From assembly GCF_022170785.1 (NCBI RefSeq), contig NZ_CP081870.1:1848001-1912000 (forward strand): a stretch of DNA of 64,000 nucleotides, written 5' to 3'. Shown piece by piece: positions 1 to 8,802 of the stretch; within the stretch, counting starts at the first letter, position 1; every line of letters starts with the position of its first letter. The notes beneath the pieces are model-generated. The model was not told where the DNA came from. It did no database searches and worked only from the letters and a program-made list of their open reading frames with translations. The DNA is from Rossellomorea marisflavi. GTDB taxonomy: Bacteria > Bacillota > Bacilli > Bacillales > Bacillaceae_B. The translations under genes were made by a program, and so were the position numbers.

Positions 1-225
1 GAAGGATGTCTGAGTTTCCCTGGTCTTTTCGGGGAAGTGAGCCGTCCATATAGCATCTCATTCAGGACGCAGGACCGGAAGGGAAGATGGCTTGAAGGCA
101 GGGCAGAAGGGTTCCTTGCCCGGGCGATCCAGCATGAAATCGATCATTTGCACGGTGTCCTTTTCAATACAAAGACTGAAAAGCTCCTGACGGAAGATGA
201 ATTAGAAAGGTTTGAAGAAGAATGA
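1..225 (+). CDS. def: Peptide deformylase, C-terminal part (5' end outside window)
   Basis: Removes the N-formyl group from nascent proteins in the cytoplasm. The window opens inside the gene, in frame with base 1. Motif EGCLSFPG (residues 1-8 of the fragment), with the metal-binding Cys, is followed by HEIDHLHG, with two metal-ligand His and the catalytic Glu. Both are diagnostic for the family, here in the type 1 form (EGCLS). The reading frame ends at TGA 223-225 and overlaps the fmt start by 4 bases, so the two are translationally coupled. The upstream part, including motif I, cannot be judged. Function is certain from the motifs. Confidence 0.96.
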   Translation, partial: EGCLSFPGLFGEVSRPYSISFRTQDRKGRWLEGRAEGFLARAIQHEIDHLHGVLFNTKTEKLLTEDELERFEEE

Positions 226-1175
226 CCAAAGTGATTTTTATGGGGACCCCGGATTTTTCCGTCCCGGTCCTGAAAGCCTTGATCGAGAACGAGTATGAAG
301 TGGTTGCTGTTGTAACCCAACCCGATCGTCCCGTGGGAAGAAAACGCATCCTCACGCCCCCACCCGTCAAGGTAGAGGCTGAAAAGCACGGTATCTCCAT
401 CTACCAGCCGGAAAAGATCAAGAATTCCGATGAACTGGAAGAAGTGCTCGCATTAGAACCCGATTTGATCGTAACGGCAGCATTCGGTCAGATTCTTCCG
501 AAGCGCCTCCTCGACGCACCCAAGCATGGCTGTATCAACGTCCATGCGTCACTGCTGCCAGAACTCAGGGGAGGGGCTCCGATCCATTACTCCATCCTTC
601 AGGGGAAATCCTCCACAGGTATCACCATCATGTATATGGTAGAAAAGCTGGATGCAGGCGATATCATCAGCCAGGTTGAAGTTGAAATCGAAGAAACGGA
701 TCATGTGGGGACCCTCCATGATAAGTTGAGCGAAGCGGGTTCAGCCCTTCTGATCGAGACACTTCCAAAGCTTCTGGATGGATCCGTCTCACCGGTCAAA
801 CAAGACGAAGAACAGGCCACCTTCGCGTGGAACATCAAACGTGAGCAGGAAAAGATCGATTGGACAAAATCCGGGAAGGAAGTGTACAACCATATCCGCG
901 GTCTGCACCCTTGGCCAGTGGCTTATACGACCCTCGCTGGAGCCGTTATGAAAATCTGGTGGGGTGAAAAGGTGAAGGGTCATGGTTCATCGGTACCCGG
1001 GGAGGTCCTCGCGATCGAAGAGGATGGATTCATCGTTTCTACAGGTGATGATATATCCATCAAAGTGACCGACCTTCAACCTTCGGGCAAAAAGCGGATG
1101 AGTGCCAAGGACTATTTAAGGGGCGCGGGCTCTCACCTCACAGTCGGGGACAGGATCGGTGAAGAACATGAGTAA
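222..1175 (+). CDS. fmt: Methionyl-tRNA formyltransferase
   Basis: Transfers a formyl group from 10-formyl-THF to Met-tRNAfMet for initiation. The protein has 317 residues, the usual length. The N-terminal Rossmann formyltransferase domain carries the INVHASLLP motif (catalytic Asn and His around 106-108), the GGAP loop and catalytic Asp144 in LDAGDI. An OB-like C-terminal domain follows from about residue 210. The ATG overlaps the def stop (ATGA), and the 3' end overlaps rsmB, so def-fmt-rsmB form a tight operon. Confidence 0.97.
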   Translation: MTKVIFMGTPDFSVPVLKALIENEYEVVAVVTQPDRPVGRKRILTPPPVKVEAEKHGISIYQPEKIKNSDELEEVLALEPDLIVTAAFGQILPKRLLDAPKHGCINVHASLLPELRGGAPIHYSILQGKSSTGITIMYMVEKLDAGDIISQVEVEIEETDHVGTLHDKLSEAGSALLIETLPKLLDGSVSPVKQDEEQATFAWNIKREQEKIDWTKSGKEVYNHIRGLHPWPVAYTTLAGAVMKIWWGEKVKGHGSSVPGEVLAIEEDGFIVSTGDDISIKVTDLQPSGKKRMSAKDYLRGAGSHLTVGDRIGEEHE

Positions 1176-2505
1176 GCAGAAAACGGTCAGGGAAGCCGCA
1201 CTGGAAGTCATTGAAGCCGTTGAAAAAAACCAATCCTACAGCAATCTGCTGCTCAATCATGTCATCGAGAAGAACGATATCCCGTCAAGGGATGTCGGTC
1301 TCCTTACCGAGCTTACATATGGAACGATCCAGCGGAAGATGACGCTGGATTATTATTTGAAGCCGTTCGTAAGAGGAAAGGTCGAAAGCTGGGTCAGACA
1401 GCTCCTGCGCATGTCCCTTTATCAGCTTGTGTATCTGGATCGCATCCCCGATCGGGCCGTATTTTATGAAGCAGTCGAAATTGCTAAAAAACGAGGTCAC
1501 AAAGGAATCTCCGGGATGGTGAACGGTGTGCTCCGTTCGGTACAGCGGAAGGGGCTTCCGTCGCTTGAAGACATTCAAGATCCCATCGAGAGAGTATCCG
1601 TTGAAACGAGTCACCCTCTATGGCTTGTGAAAAGATGGAGCGATCAATTCGGTCTCGAGAAAACGAAGGCCATGTGTGAAACGAATCTCCTTGCACCAAA
1701 TCAGACGGCAAGGGTCAATCCGCTCAAAGGGACAAGGGAAGAACTGTTGGAAATTCTCACCGAGCATGGGCACTCCGTTCAAGAAAGTCCCATCGTTCCC
1801 GAAGCGATCCAGTCACTCAGGGGAAACCTGGCCAAGACGGATGAATACCGGAATGGAAGGTTGACGGTTCAGGATGAAAGTTCCATGCTCGTGGCTCATG
1901 CCCTTAAATTAGAAGAAGGTATGAAGGTACTCGATGCTTGTGCGGCACCAGGTGGGAAAACGACCCATATCGCCGAGATGTTGAAGAATACAGGTGAGGT
2001 ACACGCCCTAGACCTTCATGCCCATAAAGTGAAGCTCATCGCTGAAAATGCCGGTAGACTCGGTCTCTCCAATGTCCATGCACGTACCCTCGACAGCCGC
2101 AAAGCCGGAGAGGTGTTCGCAGAAGAAAGCTTTGATCGAGTCCTTGTTGATGCTCCGTGTTCAGGACTTGGTGTCCTGAGAAGGAAGCCCGATATCAAGT
2201 ATGTGAAGAAGGAACAGGATTTGAACTCCCTGCAGAAAATCCAGCTTGATATTCTAGACGCTGCATCCAAACTGCTGAAAACGGATGGGATCCTTGTATA
2301 TAGTACGTGTACAGTTGACCAAAATGAAAACGAAGGTACCGTGACGGAATTCTTGAGGCATCATCCTGAATTCGAACCCCACCACCTTGATGACATGCCG
2401 GAAGCGGTAAAACCATTCATCCAAGGCCATATGCTGCAGGTATTCCCGCAGGATTTCGGAGGGGATGGATTCTTTATCTCATGCTTCAGGAAGAAAAATG
2501 GATAA
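1168..2505 (+). CDS. rsmB: 16S rRNA m5C967 methyltransferase
   Basis: SAM-dependent methylation of 16S rRNA C967 during small-subunit maturation. The protein has 445 residues. An N-terminal NusB-like RNA-binding domain (about 1-135) precedes a Sun/NOL1 methyltransferase domain with the SAM motif [10 protein letters not shown] near residue 258. The catalytic cysteines are Cys331 (DAPCSGLG) and Cys381 (STCT). ATG 1168 is chosen over GTG 1159 because homologues start with M-S/K-K. It overlaps fmt by 8 bases. In B. subtilis rlmN follows directly; here the next gene is prpC. Confidence 0.95.
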   Translation: MSKQKTVREAALEVIEAVEKNQSYSNLLLNHVIEKNDIPSRDVGLLTELTYGTIQRKMTLDYYLKPFVRGKVESWVRQLLRMSLYQLVYLDRIPDRAVFYEAVEIAKKRGHKGISGMVNGVLRSVQRKGLPSLEDIQDPIERVSVETSHPLWLVKRWSDQFGLEKTKAMCETNLLAPNQTARVNPLKGTREELLEILTEHGHSVQESPIVPEAIQSLRGNLAKTDEYRNGRLTVQDESSMLVAHALKLEEGMKVLDACAAPGGKTTHIAEMLKNTGEVHALDLHAHKVKLIAENAGRLGLSNVHARTLDSRKAGEVFAEESFDRVLVDAPCSGLGVLRRKPDIKYVKKEQDLNSLQKIQLDILDAASKLLKTDGILVYSTCTVDQNENEGTVTEFLRHHPEFEPHHLDDMPEAVKPFIQGHMLQVFPQDFGGDGFFISCFRKKNG

Positions 2506-2630
2506 GCGTATTGTAAAGCAGGAAAATTCGCCATCGGAGTCGTAAGAGTAGTAAAGCCTTCTTTGACGGAGGAAAGAGGGGAAGCCCCTTTCCTTCACCG
2601 GGAAGTGCCAGTAGAGACGAGGTGACCTAT

Positions 2631-3380
2631 GTGAAAACGGTATATTATTCGGATAAAGGGAAAGTGAGACAGCTTAACGAAGATAGTGCAGGTGTATTTG
2701 TCAATGGACATGGAGACTACCTGGCAGTGGTAGCGGACGGGATGGGCGGCCATCGTGCTGGTGACGTTGCCAGTCAGTTGACCATATCATTCCTCGATGA
2801 ACGCTGGGGGAAGACAGAAAAGTTCCATACAGCTGATGAAGCTGAAAATTGGTTGAGGTCGACCATTGCAGACGTCAATCATGAAGTTTTCACTTATGCG
2901 CAGTCCAATTCTGATTGTGAAGGAATGGGTACGACGCTTGTCGGTGCCATCTGTACATCCCTATTCGCCACTGTGGTGAATGTCGGGGACAGCAGGGGCT
3001 ATATCCTTAATGAAAACGGGTTCCATCAGCTGACGGAAGATCACACCCTTGTCAACGAGCTTGTCAGGAGCGGAGAAATCACTAAGGAAGATGCAGAGCA
3101 TCATCCAAGGAAGAATGTCATCCTGAGGGCGATCGGCACAGAAGAAACCATCAGCATGGATATCAAGACAATCATGTTTGAAGAAGAAGATGTGCTGCTA
3201 TTATGCTCCGATGGGTTATCCAATAAAGTATCGGAAAGAGAGATGCAGCGGATTTTGGTTGAAGATCATCCACTCTCGGATAAAGGGGAAGCTCTGGTAG
3301 ATCGCGCCAATGAATACGGCGGAGAAGATAATATTACTGTAGTGATCGTTGAGTATGCCGCTGTAACGGAAAGCGGGTGA
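2631..3380 (+). CDS. prpC: PP2C-type Ser/Thr protein phosphatase PrpC
   Basis: Mn-dependent phosphatase that reverses PrkC phosphorylation of proteins such as EF-G and CpgA/RsgA. The 249 residues carry the bacterial PP2C motifs in order: NED near 18, VADGMGGH with metal ligand Asp36, GMGTT, VGDSRGY, CSDGLS and GGEDNIT. GTG 2631 is chosen because GAGGTG lies 6 bases upstream and the family N-terminus matches; GTG 2622 lies within that Shine-Dalgarno sequence. prkC begins 4 bases after the stop, the usual phosphatase/kinase pairing. Confidence 0.94.
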   Translation: MKTVYYSDKGKVRQLNEDSAGVFVNGHGDYLAVVADGMGGHRAGDVASQLTISFLDERWGKTEKFHTADEAENWLRSTIADVNHEVFTYAQSNSDCEGMGTTLVGAICTSLFATVVNVGDSRGYILNENGFHQLTEDHTLVNELVRSGEITKEDAEHHPRKNVILRAIGTEETISMDIKTIMFEEEDVLLLCSDGLSNKVSEREMQRILVEDHPLSDKGEALVDRANEYGGEDNITVVIVEYAAVTESG

Positions 3381-3384
3381 TCGT

Positions 3385-5424
3385 ATGATGAATGGAAAGC
3401 GCATCAGTGGCCGCTACAAAATTATCAAACTGATCGGCGGGGGCGGCATGGCCAATGTATACCTTGCCCATGATATGATCCTTGACCGGGAAGTCGCCAT
3501 CAAGACGCTGCGGTTGGATTTCGCTAATGAAGAAGAATTCATCAAGCGCTTCCAGCGTGAGGCACAATCTGCCACAAGCCTTACTCACCCGAATATCGTC
3601 AGCATATACGACGTCGGTGAGGAGGATGACCTGTCTTATATCGTGATGGAGTACGTCCATGGCATGACCTTGAAGCAGTACATACAGCAACATTCTCCCG
3701 TGGATGTGGAAAAAGCGATCGATATCATGAAGCAGTTGACCATGGCCATCGCACACGCCCACCAGAATCATATCATCCATAGGGATATCAAGCCCCATAA
3801 CATCCTTCTGGACGAAGAAGGCAATGTCAAAATTACCGATTTCGGGATTGCCATGGCCTTGAGTGCCACCTCCATCACCCAGACGAACTCGGTTCTCGGG
3901 TCCGTTCACTATTTGTCTCCCGAGCAGGCAAGGGGGGGAATGGCAACAAAGAAATCGGATATCTATTCTCTTGGGATCGTCATGTTCGAATTGCTGACCG
4001 GACGCCTCCCGTTTTCTGGAGAATCTGCGGTTTCTATTGCTTTGAAACATTTGCAGTCCGAGACGCCTTCCATGAAGCGGTGGGCACCGCATATCCCACA
4101 GAGCGTCGAGAATATCGTCCTGAAAGCTACAGCCAAAGATCCTTTCAGAAGATATGAAAATCTGGATGAACTGCAGGAAGAGCTAAAGACATGCCTTGAG
4201 CCCGGTCGCTTGGACGAACCAAGATTCAGCGTGCCTCTGGATGATGAAGCAACGAAGGCCATTCCGGTCATAACCGACCAGAATGCACACTCCAATCTGG
4301 ACGATACGATCGTCCATCATCAATCAACACCTGAAGAAATGGATACAAAGCCGTCGGCTCCAGTAGTGGAAGCGAAGAAGGGCAAGAAAGATAAGCAGAA
4401 AAAGAAGAAATCGAAAGACAAAAATAAAAAGAAGTGGCCGATCCTGATTGTTTCACTCTTTTTCCTCTTGGTGCTGCTGGGTGCGGCGGCCGTTTATTTC
4501 ATCCCCGATCTCCTCGGACCCAAGGAAATCGAGGTTCCGGATGTATCCGGCAAGGAATCAGCTGAAGCAGCATCCCTCATCGTGTCTCAAGGGTTTGTAG
4601 TGGGCAAGACCGAAAAGCAGCCGAGCGAGACCGTACCTGAAGGGGAAGTGATCAAAACGAACCCCAAGGGAGGGAGGACGGCTAAAGAAGGCTCCACCAT
4701 TGATCTCTATGTCAGTTCGGGAAAAGAGAAAATCGAGATGAAGGACTATACGGATGCCATGTATGATGTGGCGAAAAAAGATCTCGAGGAGCTTGGGTTT
4801 GAGGTAGAGAAGGAAGAAGTGAATGACCAGGCGGAGGAGGGAACCATCCTCAGGCAGGACCCATCGGAAGGTGAGGAAGTCATACCGGACGAAACGACAG
4901 TCACACTAACCGTAAGTCTGGGCCCCGTTTCATTCGATCTCAGGGACCTGACCGGTTTTGATAGCAAACTTCTTGAAGAGTACGAGGATTTGAGAGGCAT
5001 CTCGATCGAAAAAGGTGCAGAAGCCTACTCCGATAATATCCCGGAAGGAAGCGTCGTCTCCCAGGAAACCAAAGCGGGAACGCCGATATTTGAAGGGGAC
5101 GTCATCTATGTGACGATTTCTAAAGGTCCGGACCCGACTCAACAGAAGGAAGAAGAAGAGGCAGCAGCGTCTAAAACGACGAAAGAAGTGCCTCTAGAAC
5201 TTTCGATTCCTTATGAAAAGGAAGATGGGACCCCTCAATCCGTCGATATTTATATCGAGGATGCCAACAAGAAATTGGATGATAGCGATCAACTTCTGGC
5301 CATCACGGAAGAAACCTCTGTTACATTGACCTTCACTCTTGAAGAAGGGCAAGAAGGAAAGTATAGGATCCTTTTAGATGGCAAGGAGTATAAAGAAGAT
5401 ACAGTGGAATATCCTAATGATTGA
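3385..5424 (+). CDS. prkC: Membrane Ser/Thr protein kinase with PASTA domains, PrkC
   Basis: Senses muropeptides and cell-wall state, and in B. subtilis triggers germination and phosphorylates translation GTPases. The 679 residues hold an N-terminal Hanks kinase (about 10-275) with glycine loop GGGGMANV, Lys40, HRDIKPHN catalytic loop, DFG and SVHYLSPEQ activation segment. A lysine-rich juxtamembrane stretch (about 330-350) and one membrane segment (about 351-373) follow. Three PASTA repeats (about 376-585) and a C-terminal Ig-like domain lie outside the cell. The acidic linker after the third PASTA makes it somewhat longer than the 648-residue B. subtilis protein. A second ATG at 3388 is an alternative start. 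Confidence 0.96.
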   Translation: MMNGKRISGRYKIIKLIGGGGMANVYLAHDMILDREVAIKTLRLDFANEEEFIKRFQREAQSATSLTHPNIVSIYDVGEEDDLSYIVMEYVHGMTLKQYIQQHSPVDVEKAIDIMKQLTMAIAHAHQNHIIHRDIKPHNILLDEEGNVKITDFGIAMALSATSITQTNSVLGSVHYLSPEQARGGMATKKSDIYSLGIVMFELLTGRLPFSGESAVSIALKHLQSETPSMKRWAPHIPQSVENIVLKATAKDPFRRYENLDELQEELKTCLEPGRLDEPRFSVPLDDEATKAIPVITDQNAHSNLDDTIVHHQSTPEEMDTKPSAPVVEAKKGKKDKQKKKKSKDKNKKKWPILIVSLFFLLVLLGAAAVYFIPDLLGPKEIEVPDVSGKESAEAASLIVSQGFVVGKTEKQPSETVPEGEVIKTNPKGGRTAKEGSTIDLYVSSGKEKIEMKDYTDAMYDVAKKDLEELGFEVEKEEVNDQAEEGTILRQDPSEGEEVIPDETTVTLTVSLGPVSFDLRDLTGFDSKLLEEYEDLRGISIEKGAEAYSDNIPEGSVVSQETKAGTPIFEGDVIYVTISKGPDPTQQKEEEEAAASKTTKEVPLELSIPYEKEDGTPQSVDIYIEDANKKLDDSDQLLAITEETSVTLTFTLEEGQEGKYRILLDGKEYKEDTVEYPND

Positions 5425-5441
5425 TAAGAGTAGTCCTTGTT

Positions 5442-5480
5442 GGGGCTGTCTCCGTCTTAGACGGGACAGTCCCATTATTT
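5442..5480 (+). terminator. Hairpin after prkC
   Basis: A GGG-CTGTC-CCGT arm pairs with ACGG-GACAG-CCC, with a short TTAG-type loop and one or two mismatches, followed by ATTATTTTC. It lies between the prkC stop and the rsgA ribosome-binding site. The U-tract is interrupted, so termination may be partial. Confidence 0.5.
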
Positions 5481-5520
5481 TCGATTATAATGAGGATGTA
5501 AACCAGAACGGAGGTAGCGA

Positions 5521-6402
5521 ATGGCTGAAGGGAAAATTGTGAAAGCGCTCAGCGGTTTCTATTACGTACTTTCTGAAGGGACCGTCACTCAATGCAGGGG
5601 TAGAGGGAACTTCAGGAAAAATAAAATCACGCCCCTTGTTGGGGATCACGTTGAGTTCCAGGCGGACAATGTGACCGATGGATACATATTGAAGGTTTTT
5701 GAACGAAAGAATGAGCTCGTCAGGCCACCGATCGCCAATGTGGATCAAGCGATCCTCGTCTTTTCGGCGAGCGAGCCGGATTTCAGCACGACACTTCTTG
5801 ACCGATTCCTCGTACTTATCGAGAGTAAGGAAATCGACCCGCTCATCTGCATTACGAAAATGGACCTTCTTACGGAGGAGGAGATGGGCAGGATCCACCG
5901 ATACGCAGACGACTACCGGAGGATGGGGTATGAAGTGCTGACGACTTCTTCGAAAACGGAACAGGGCGTCAAAGAACTCGCCCCGTATCTTAGGGATAAG
6001 ATTTCGGTGTTTGCAGGTCAGTCAGGGGTCGGGAAATCCTCTCTGCTCAACGCACTTGATCCCGAACTCGATCTGAAGACCGCCATGATTTCAAGCCACC
6101 TTGGAAGGGGAAAACATACAACACGTCATGTGGAGCTGATCCATGTAGACGGAGGCCTCGTGGCAGATACACCCGGTTTCAGTTCACTGGACTTCACGGA
6201 GCTTGATGAATCCGATCTGCCTCTATGCTTTCCAGAAATGGTGACGGCTTCTGAAGCTTGCAAATTCAGGGGATGCCTGCATGTGAATGAACCAAAGTGC
6301 GCGGTGAAAGAGAAAGTGGAGGCGGGAGACATCCCGGCCTATCGATACGATCATTATCTATCCTTTCATCAGGAAATCAAAGAAAGAAAGCCGAGGTATT
6401 AA
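5521..6402 (+). CDS. rsgA: Small ribosomal subunit biogenesis GTPase RsgA
   Basis: Circularly permuted GTPase that checks late 30S assembly; the B. subtilis homologue (CpgA/YloQ) is a PrkC substrate. The 293 residues comprise an OB-fold (1-65), G4 motif ITKMD (about 118), G1 GQSGVGKSS (about 167-175), G3 DTPGF, and a C-terminal zinc site with Cys247, Cys252, His254 and Cys260. A GGAGGT lies 5 bases before the ATG. The stop overlaps the rpe start (TAATG). Confidence 0.97.
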   Translation: MAEGKIVKALSGFYYVLSEGTVTQCRGRGNFRKNKITPLVGDHVEFQADNVTDGYILKVFERKNELVRPPIANVDQAILVFSASEPDFSTTLLDRFLVLIESKEIDPLICITKMDLLTEEEMGRIHRYADDYRRMGYEVLTTSSKTEQGVKELAPYLRDKISVFAGQSGVGKSSLLNALDPELDLKTAMISSHLGRGKHTTRHVELIHVDGGLVADTPGFSSLDFTELDESDLPLCFPEMVTASEACKFRGCLHVNEPKCAVKEKVEAGDIPAYRYDHYLSFHQEIKERKPRY

Positions 6403-7070
6403 TGATGAAGATTGCACCATCGATTCTGTCAGCAGATTTTTCTAAACTAGGGGAGGATATCCGTGAGGTTGATGCGGGTGGAGCGGATTACATTCACGTG
6501 GATGTGATGGATGGTCACTTTGTACCGAACATCACTCTTGGACCGCCGATCGTCAAAGCCATTCGTCCCATCACAGGCCTTCCCCTCGACGTCCATCTGA
6601 TGATATCGGAACCGGCCAAGTATGTGGACGCATTTGCCGACGCAGGGGCAGATTATATCACTGTGCATGTAGAAGCGGATCCGCATATTCACAGGACCAT
6701 CCAGTTGATCAAAAATCGGGGAGTGAAAGCAGGTGTTGTCCTTAATCCAGGCACAGCCTCAGAGCTGATCAAACCGCTCATAGCGGATATTGATATGGTG
6801 CTCCTCATGACAGTCAATCCAGGCTTTGGTGGTCAGGCGTTCATTCCATCCGTGGTCACTAAGATCAAAGAAATCAGGAAGTGGGCCGATGAACTGAATC
6901 CAGCCCTAGAGATCGAAGTCGACGGCGGAATCAATCCCGAGACCATCGCAGTTTGTGCCGAAGCTGGCGCAGATGTATTCGTTGCCGGATCAGCCATCTA
7001 CAATCAAAGCGATCGTAAAAAAGCAATTGAAGATCTTAAAGCAGCGGCTTCTGTGGGGAAAGCAGAGTAG
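6402..7070 (+). CDS. rpe: Ribulose-phosphate 3-epimerase
   Basis: Interconverts ribulose-5-P and xylulose-5-P in the pentose phosphate pathway. The 222-residue TIM barrel has the signatures APSILSADF (about 5-13), HVDVMDGHFVPN, LMTVNPGFGGQ and EVDGGI. ATG 6402, overlapping the rsgA stop, is chosen over ATG 6405 because the B. subtilis protein starts M-I-K-V-A-P-S. GAGG lies 5 bases upstream. Confidence 0.96.
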   Translation: MMKIAPSILSADFSKLGEDIREVDAGGADYIHVDVMDGHFVPNITLGPPIVKAIRPITGLPLDVHLMISEPAKYVDAFADAGADYITVHVEADPHIHRTIQLIKNRGVKAGVVLNPGTASELIKPLIADIDMVLLMTVNPGFGGQAFIPSVVTKIKEIRKWADELNPALEIEVDGGINPETIAVCAEAGADVFVAGSAIYNQSDRKKAIEDLKAAASVGKAE

Positions 7071-7094
7071 CATCTCTGCTGGAAAGAGGACCCT

Positions 7095-7742
7095 ATGAAA
7101 ATTTCAATTTTAGCTGGAGGACCGACACCCTACCTTCCTCCCCTGGTCGATGTCCCTATGGATGGTCATATATGGGTAGGGGTGGACAGGGGGGTGTTCA
7201 CTCTCCTGGAAAAGGGAATGGAGCCTCATGTCGCTTTCGGTGACTTTGATTCGGTCAGCCCGCGTGAATGGCAACTGATCTCTTCCCGTGTTGAAGAAGT
7301 GAATCGCTATAGGCCGGAGAAGGACGAAACCGACCTCGAACTCGCTTTGAACTGGGCCGCTGAACAGGAGCCCGAAGAAATCACCATTTACGGTGCAACC
7401 GGCGGCCGTCTGGATCATTTTATGGGAAATGTGCAGCTTCTTCTTAAAGATGACTTGAAGGGGATCTCAGTTCGTCTCGTTGATTCGCTGAATGAAATGT
7501 CTATAAAGAGACCGGGAGAGCATGAGGTGGAAATGAACCCCCGCTACACGTACATTTCGTTCGTCCCGATCAGCCCTATTGTGAAGGGGTTGACCCTGTC
7601 CGGCTTCAAATATCCCCTCACCAACCGGAATATTTACTGGGGATCCACACTATGTATTAGTAATGAACTTATACAATCGCATGGTACTTTTTCTTTTTCC
7701 GACGGCATAATAATGGTGATAAGAAGCAATGATGCTTCTTGA
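7095..7742 (+). CDS. thiN: Thiamine pyrophosphokinase
   Basis: Makes thiamine diphosphate from thiamine and ATP. The 215 residues show the family signatures: GVDRGV, a nucleotide and metal site in FGDFDSV (about 49-55), EKDETDLE (about 76-83) and GATGGRLDH (about 100-108). A C-terminal beta-rich thiamine-binding domain ends the protein. It lies in the conserved rpe-thiN-spoVM order. Confidence 0.94.
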   Translation: MKISILAGGPTPYLPPLVDVPMDGHIWVGVDRGVFTLLEKGMEPHVAFGDFDSVSPREWQLISSRVEEVNRYRPEKDETDLELALNWAAEQEPEEITIYGATGGRLDHFMGNVQLLLKDDLKGISVRLVDSLNEMSIKRPGEHEVEMNPRYTYISFVPISPIVKGLTLSGFKYPLTNRNIYWGSTLCISNELIQSHGTFSFSDGIIMVIRSNDAS

Positions 7743-7817
7743 CCCAAACGTGTAGATCGGCTTGTATAAGCGATTTGTAATGAGTATGTTCTATAGATTG
7801 TGGGGAGGGACTTGAAA

Positions 7818-7898
7818 ATGCGTTTCTATACAATCAAATTACCGAAATTTCTTGGAGGCCTTGTCAGGGCCATGCTGGGGACGTTCAAGAAAGAATAG
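7818..7898 (+). CDS. spoVM: Stage V sporulation protein SpoVM (26 aa)
   Basis: Amphipathic peptide that senses the positive curvature of the forespore outer membrane and recruits SpoIVA to start coat assembly. The 26-codon frame begins M-R-F-Y-T-I-K-L-P-K-F-L-G-G and ends with a basic tail, F-K-K-E. It keeps Pro9 and the hydrophobic/basic face known from B. subtilis, with a few conservative changes. A GGGGAGGG Shine-Dalgarno sequence ends 8 bases before the ATG. A hairpin terminator follows 6 bases after the stop. Position between thiN and rpmB matches B. subtilis. Confidence 0.96.
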   Translation: MRFYTIKLPKFLGGLVRAMLGTFKKE

Positions 7899-7904
7899 CA
7901 CCTG

Positions 7905-7929
7905 GAGGCGGGAAACCGTCTCTTTTTTT
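7905..7929 (+). terminator. Intrinsic terminator of spoVM
   Basis: Stem GAGGCGG/CCGTCTC closed by a GAAA tetraloop and followed by seven T. It makes spoVM, or thiN-spoVM, an independent transcript. Confidence 0.9.
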
Positions 7930-8153
7930 GTCTTCTGCAGTAAGGGAAGGTCAGAGGTAGGTGTTAACCTGCAACATCATCTGCTCAGAATGAGATCACT
8001 GAGAGAGTTATACATAGCCGCAGGGCGTCTTAATGCCTGGTCTTGTGCTTGGAGTCCAAGTGATATTGATTGGAGCTCAAAAGGTAAAGAGCGCCTTTCC
8101 GGGTTCTCGTCTTATGCTTGTCGGGTCAGGGTGACCCGCCTCCGCTTTTCGTG
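7930..8153. other. Non-coding stretch between spoVM terminator and repeat array
   Basis: No convincing gene. The last ~130 bases are a degraded copy of the neighbouring repeat: the right-half sequence from 8090 onward is well preserved, including a perfect small palindrome GGGTCA-GGG-TGACCC, while the left half is barely recognisable. Confidence 0.6.
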
Positions 8154-8650
8154 GTGTCCAGCTCCGGGGGCTTGAGGCTCGAGGTCATAAGTCAAAGATC
8201 TCAAAAAGGCACAGAACGCCTTTCCGAGATCTTCGCCTTATGCTTGTCGCCTCAGGGCAAGCCCCCTCCGCTTTTCTTGATGTCCAGCTCCGGGGGCTTG
8301 AGGCTCGAGGTCATAAGTCAAAGATCTCAAAAAGGCACAGAACGCCTTTCTGGGTTCTCGTCTTATGCTTGTCGGGTCAGGGCGACCCGCCTGCGCTTTT
8401 CTTGGTGTCCAGCTCCGGCGGGTTGACCCTCGAGGTCATAAGTCAAGAACCCCAAAAGGCACAGAACGCCTTTCCGGGTTCTCGTCTTATGCTTGTCGGG
8501 TCAGGGCGACCCGCCTGCGCTTTTCTTGGTGTCCAGCTCCGGCGGGTTGACCCTCGAGGTCATAAGTCAAGAACCCAAAAAGGCACAGAACGCCTTTCCG
8601 GGTTCTCGTCTTATGCTTGTCGGGTCAGACCAACCCGCCTGCGCTTTTCT
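8154..8650. repeat. Four tandem ~125-bp hairpin-forming repeats
   Basis: Four units start at 8154, 8280, 8405 and 8529 (period 122-126 bp) with the anchor GTGTCCAGCTCCGG. A decayed partial unit precedes them from about 8025 (clear right half at 8090-8153). Each intact unit is an imperfect palindrome. In unit 1 the paired arms are 8166-8174 with 8258-8266, CATAAG 8186-8191 with 8237-8242, 8194-8202 with 8226-8233, and AAAGGC 8205-8210 with 8218-8223, around loop ACAGAAC. Arms differ between units but stay complementary in units 1, 3 and 4. Unit 2 joins a unit-1 left half to a unit-3 right half. Frames running through the array are not genes. Confidence 0.93.
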
Positions 8651-8802
8651 GTGTGTAAAGTATTTTTTCTTGAAAGGTTTGATTGTGGTATTGCATTGTG
8701 GTTTGTTGTGTGATAAATTATTAAGGTATCTTTTATGAAAAAAAAGCGAAATGTGAATCTGAAATTTACTTCAGCTTCTTGTTAGTGAGGAGGGAATATA
8801 TT

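Noticed and set aside
2498-2545. 15-codon mini-ORF overlapping the rsmB end, after AGGAA, considered as an rlmN remnant
   Set aside because: Its peptide (starts M-D-K-R-I-V-K) has no clear RlmN similarity; too short to judge.
3334-4092. 252-codon frame on the - strand inside prkC
   Set aside because: Antisense to the conserved kinase domain; no ribosome-binding site and no recognisable fold. It is a shadow of codon bias.
7755-7795. Possible SigE promoter before spoVM (GTATAAG ... GTATGTTCT)
   Set aside because: spoVM is expected to use SigE, but the match to the consensus is too weak to place the boxes.
8154-8650. CRISPR array
   Set aside because: Units are contiguous 125-bp repeats without unique spacers and no cas gene is nearby.
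7852-8738. Five overlapping + strand reading frames of 61-157 codons over the repeat array
   Set aside because: They are translations of the tandem repeats in different frames, with repeating peptides (SSGGL, SQRSQKG), no Shine-Dalgarno sequence and no known family.
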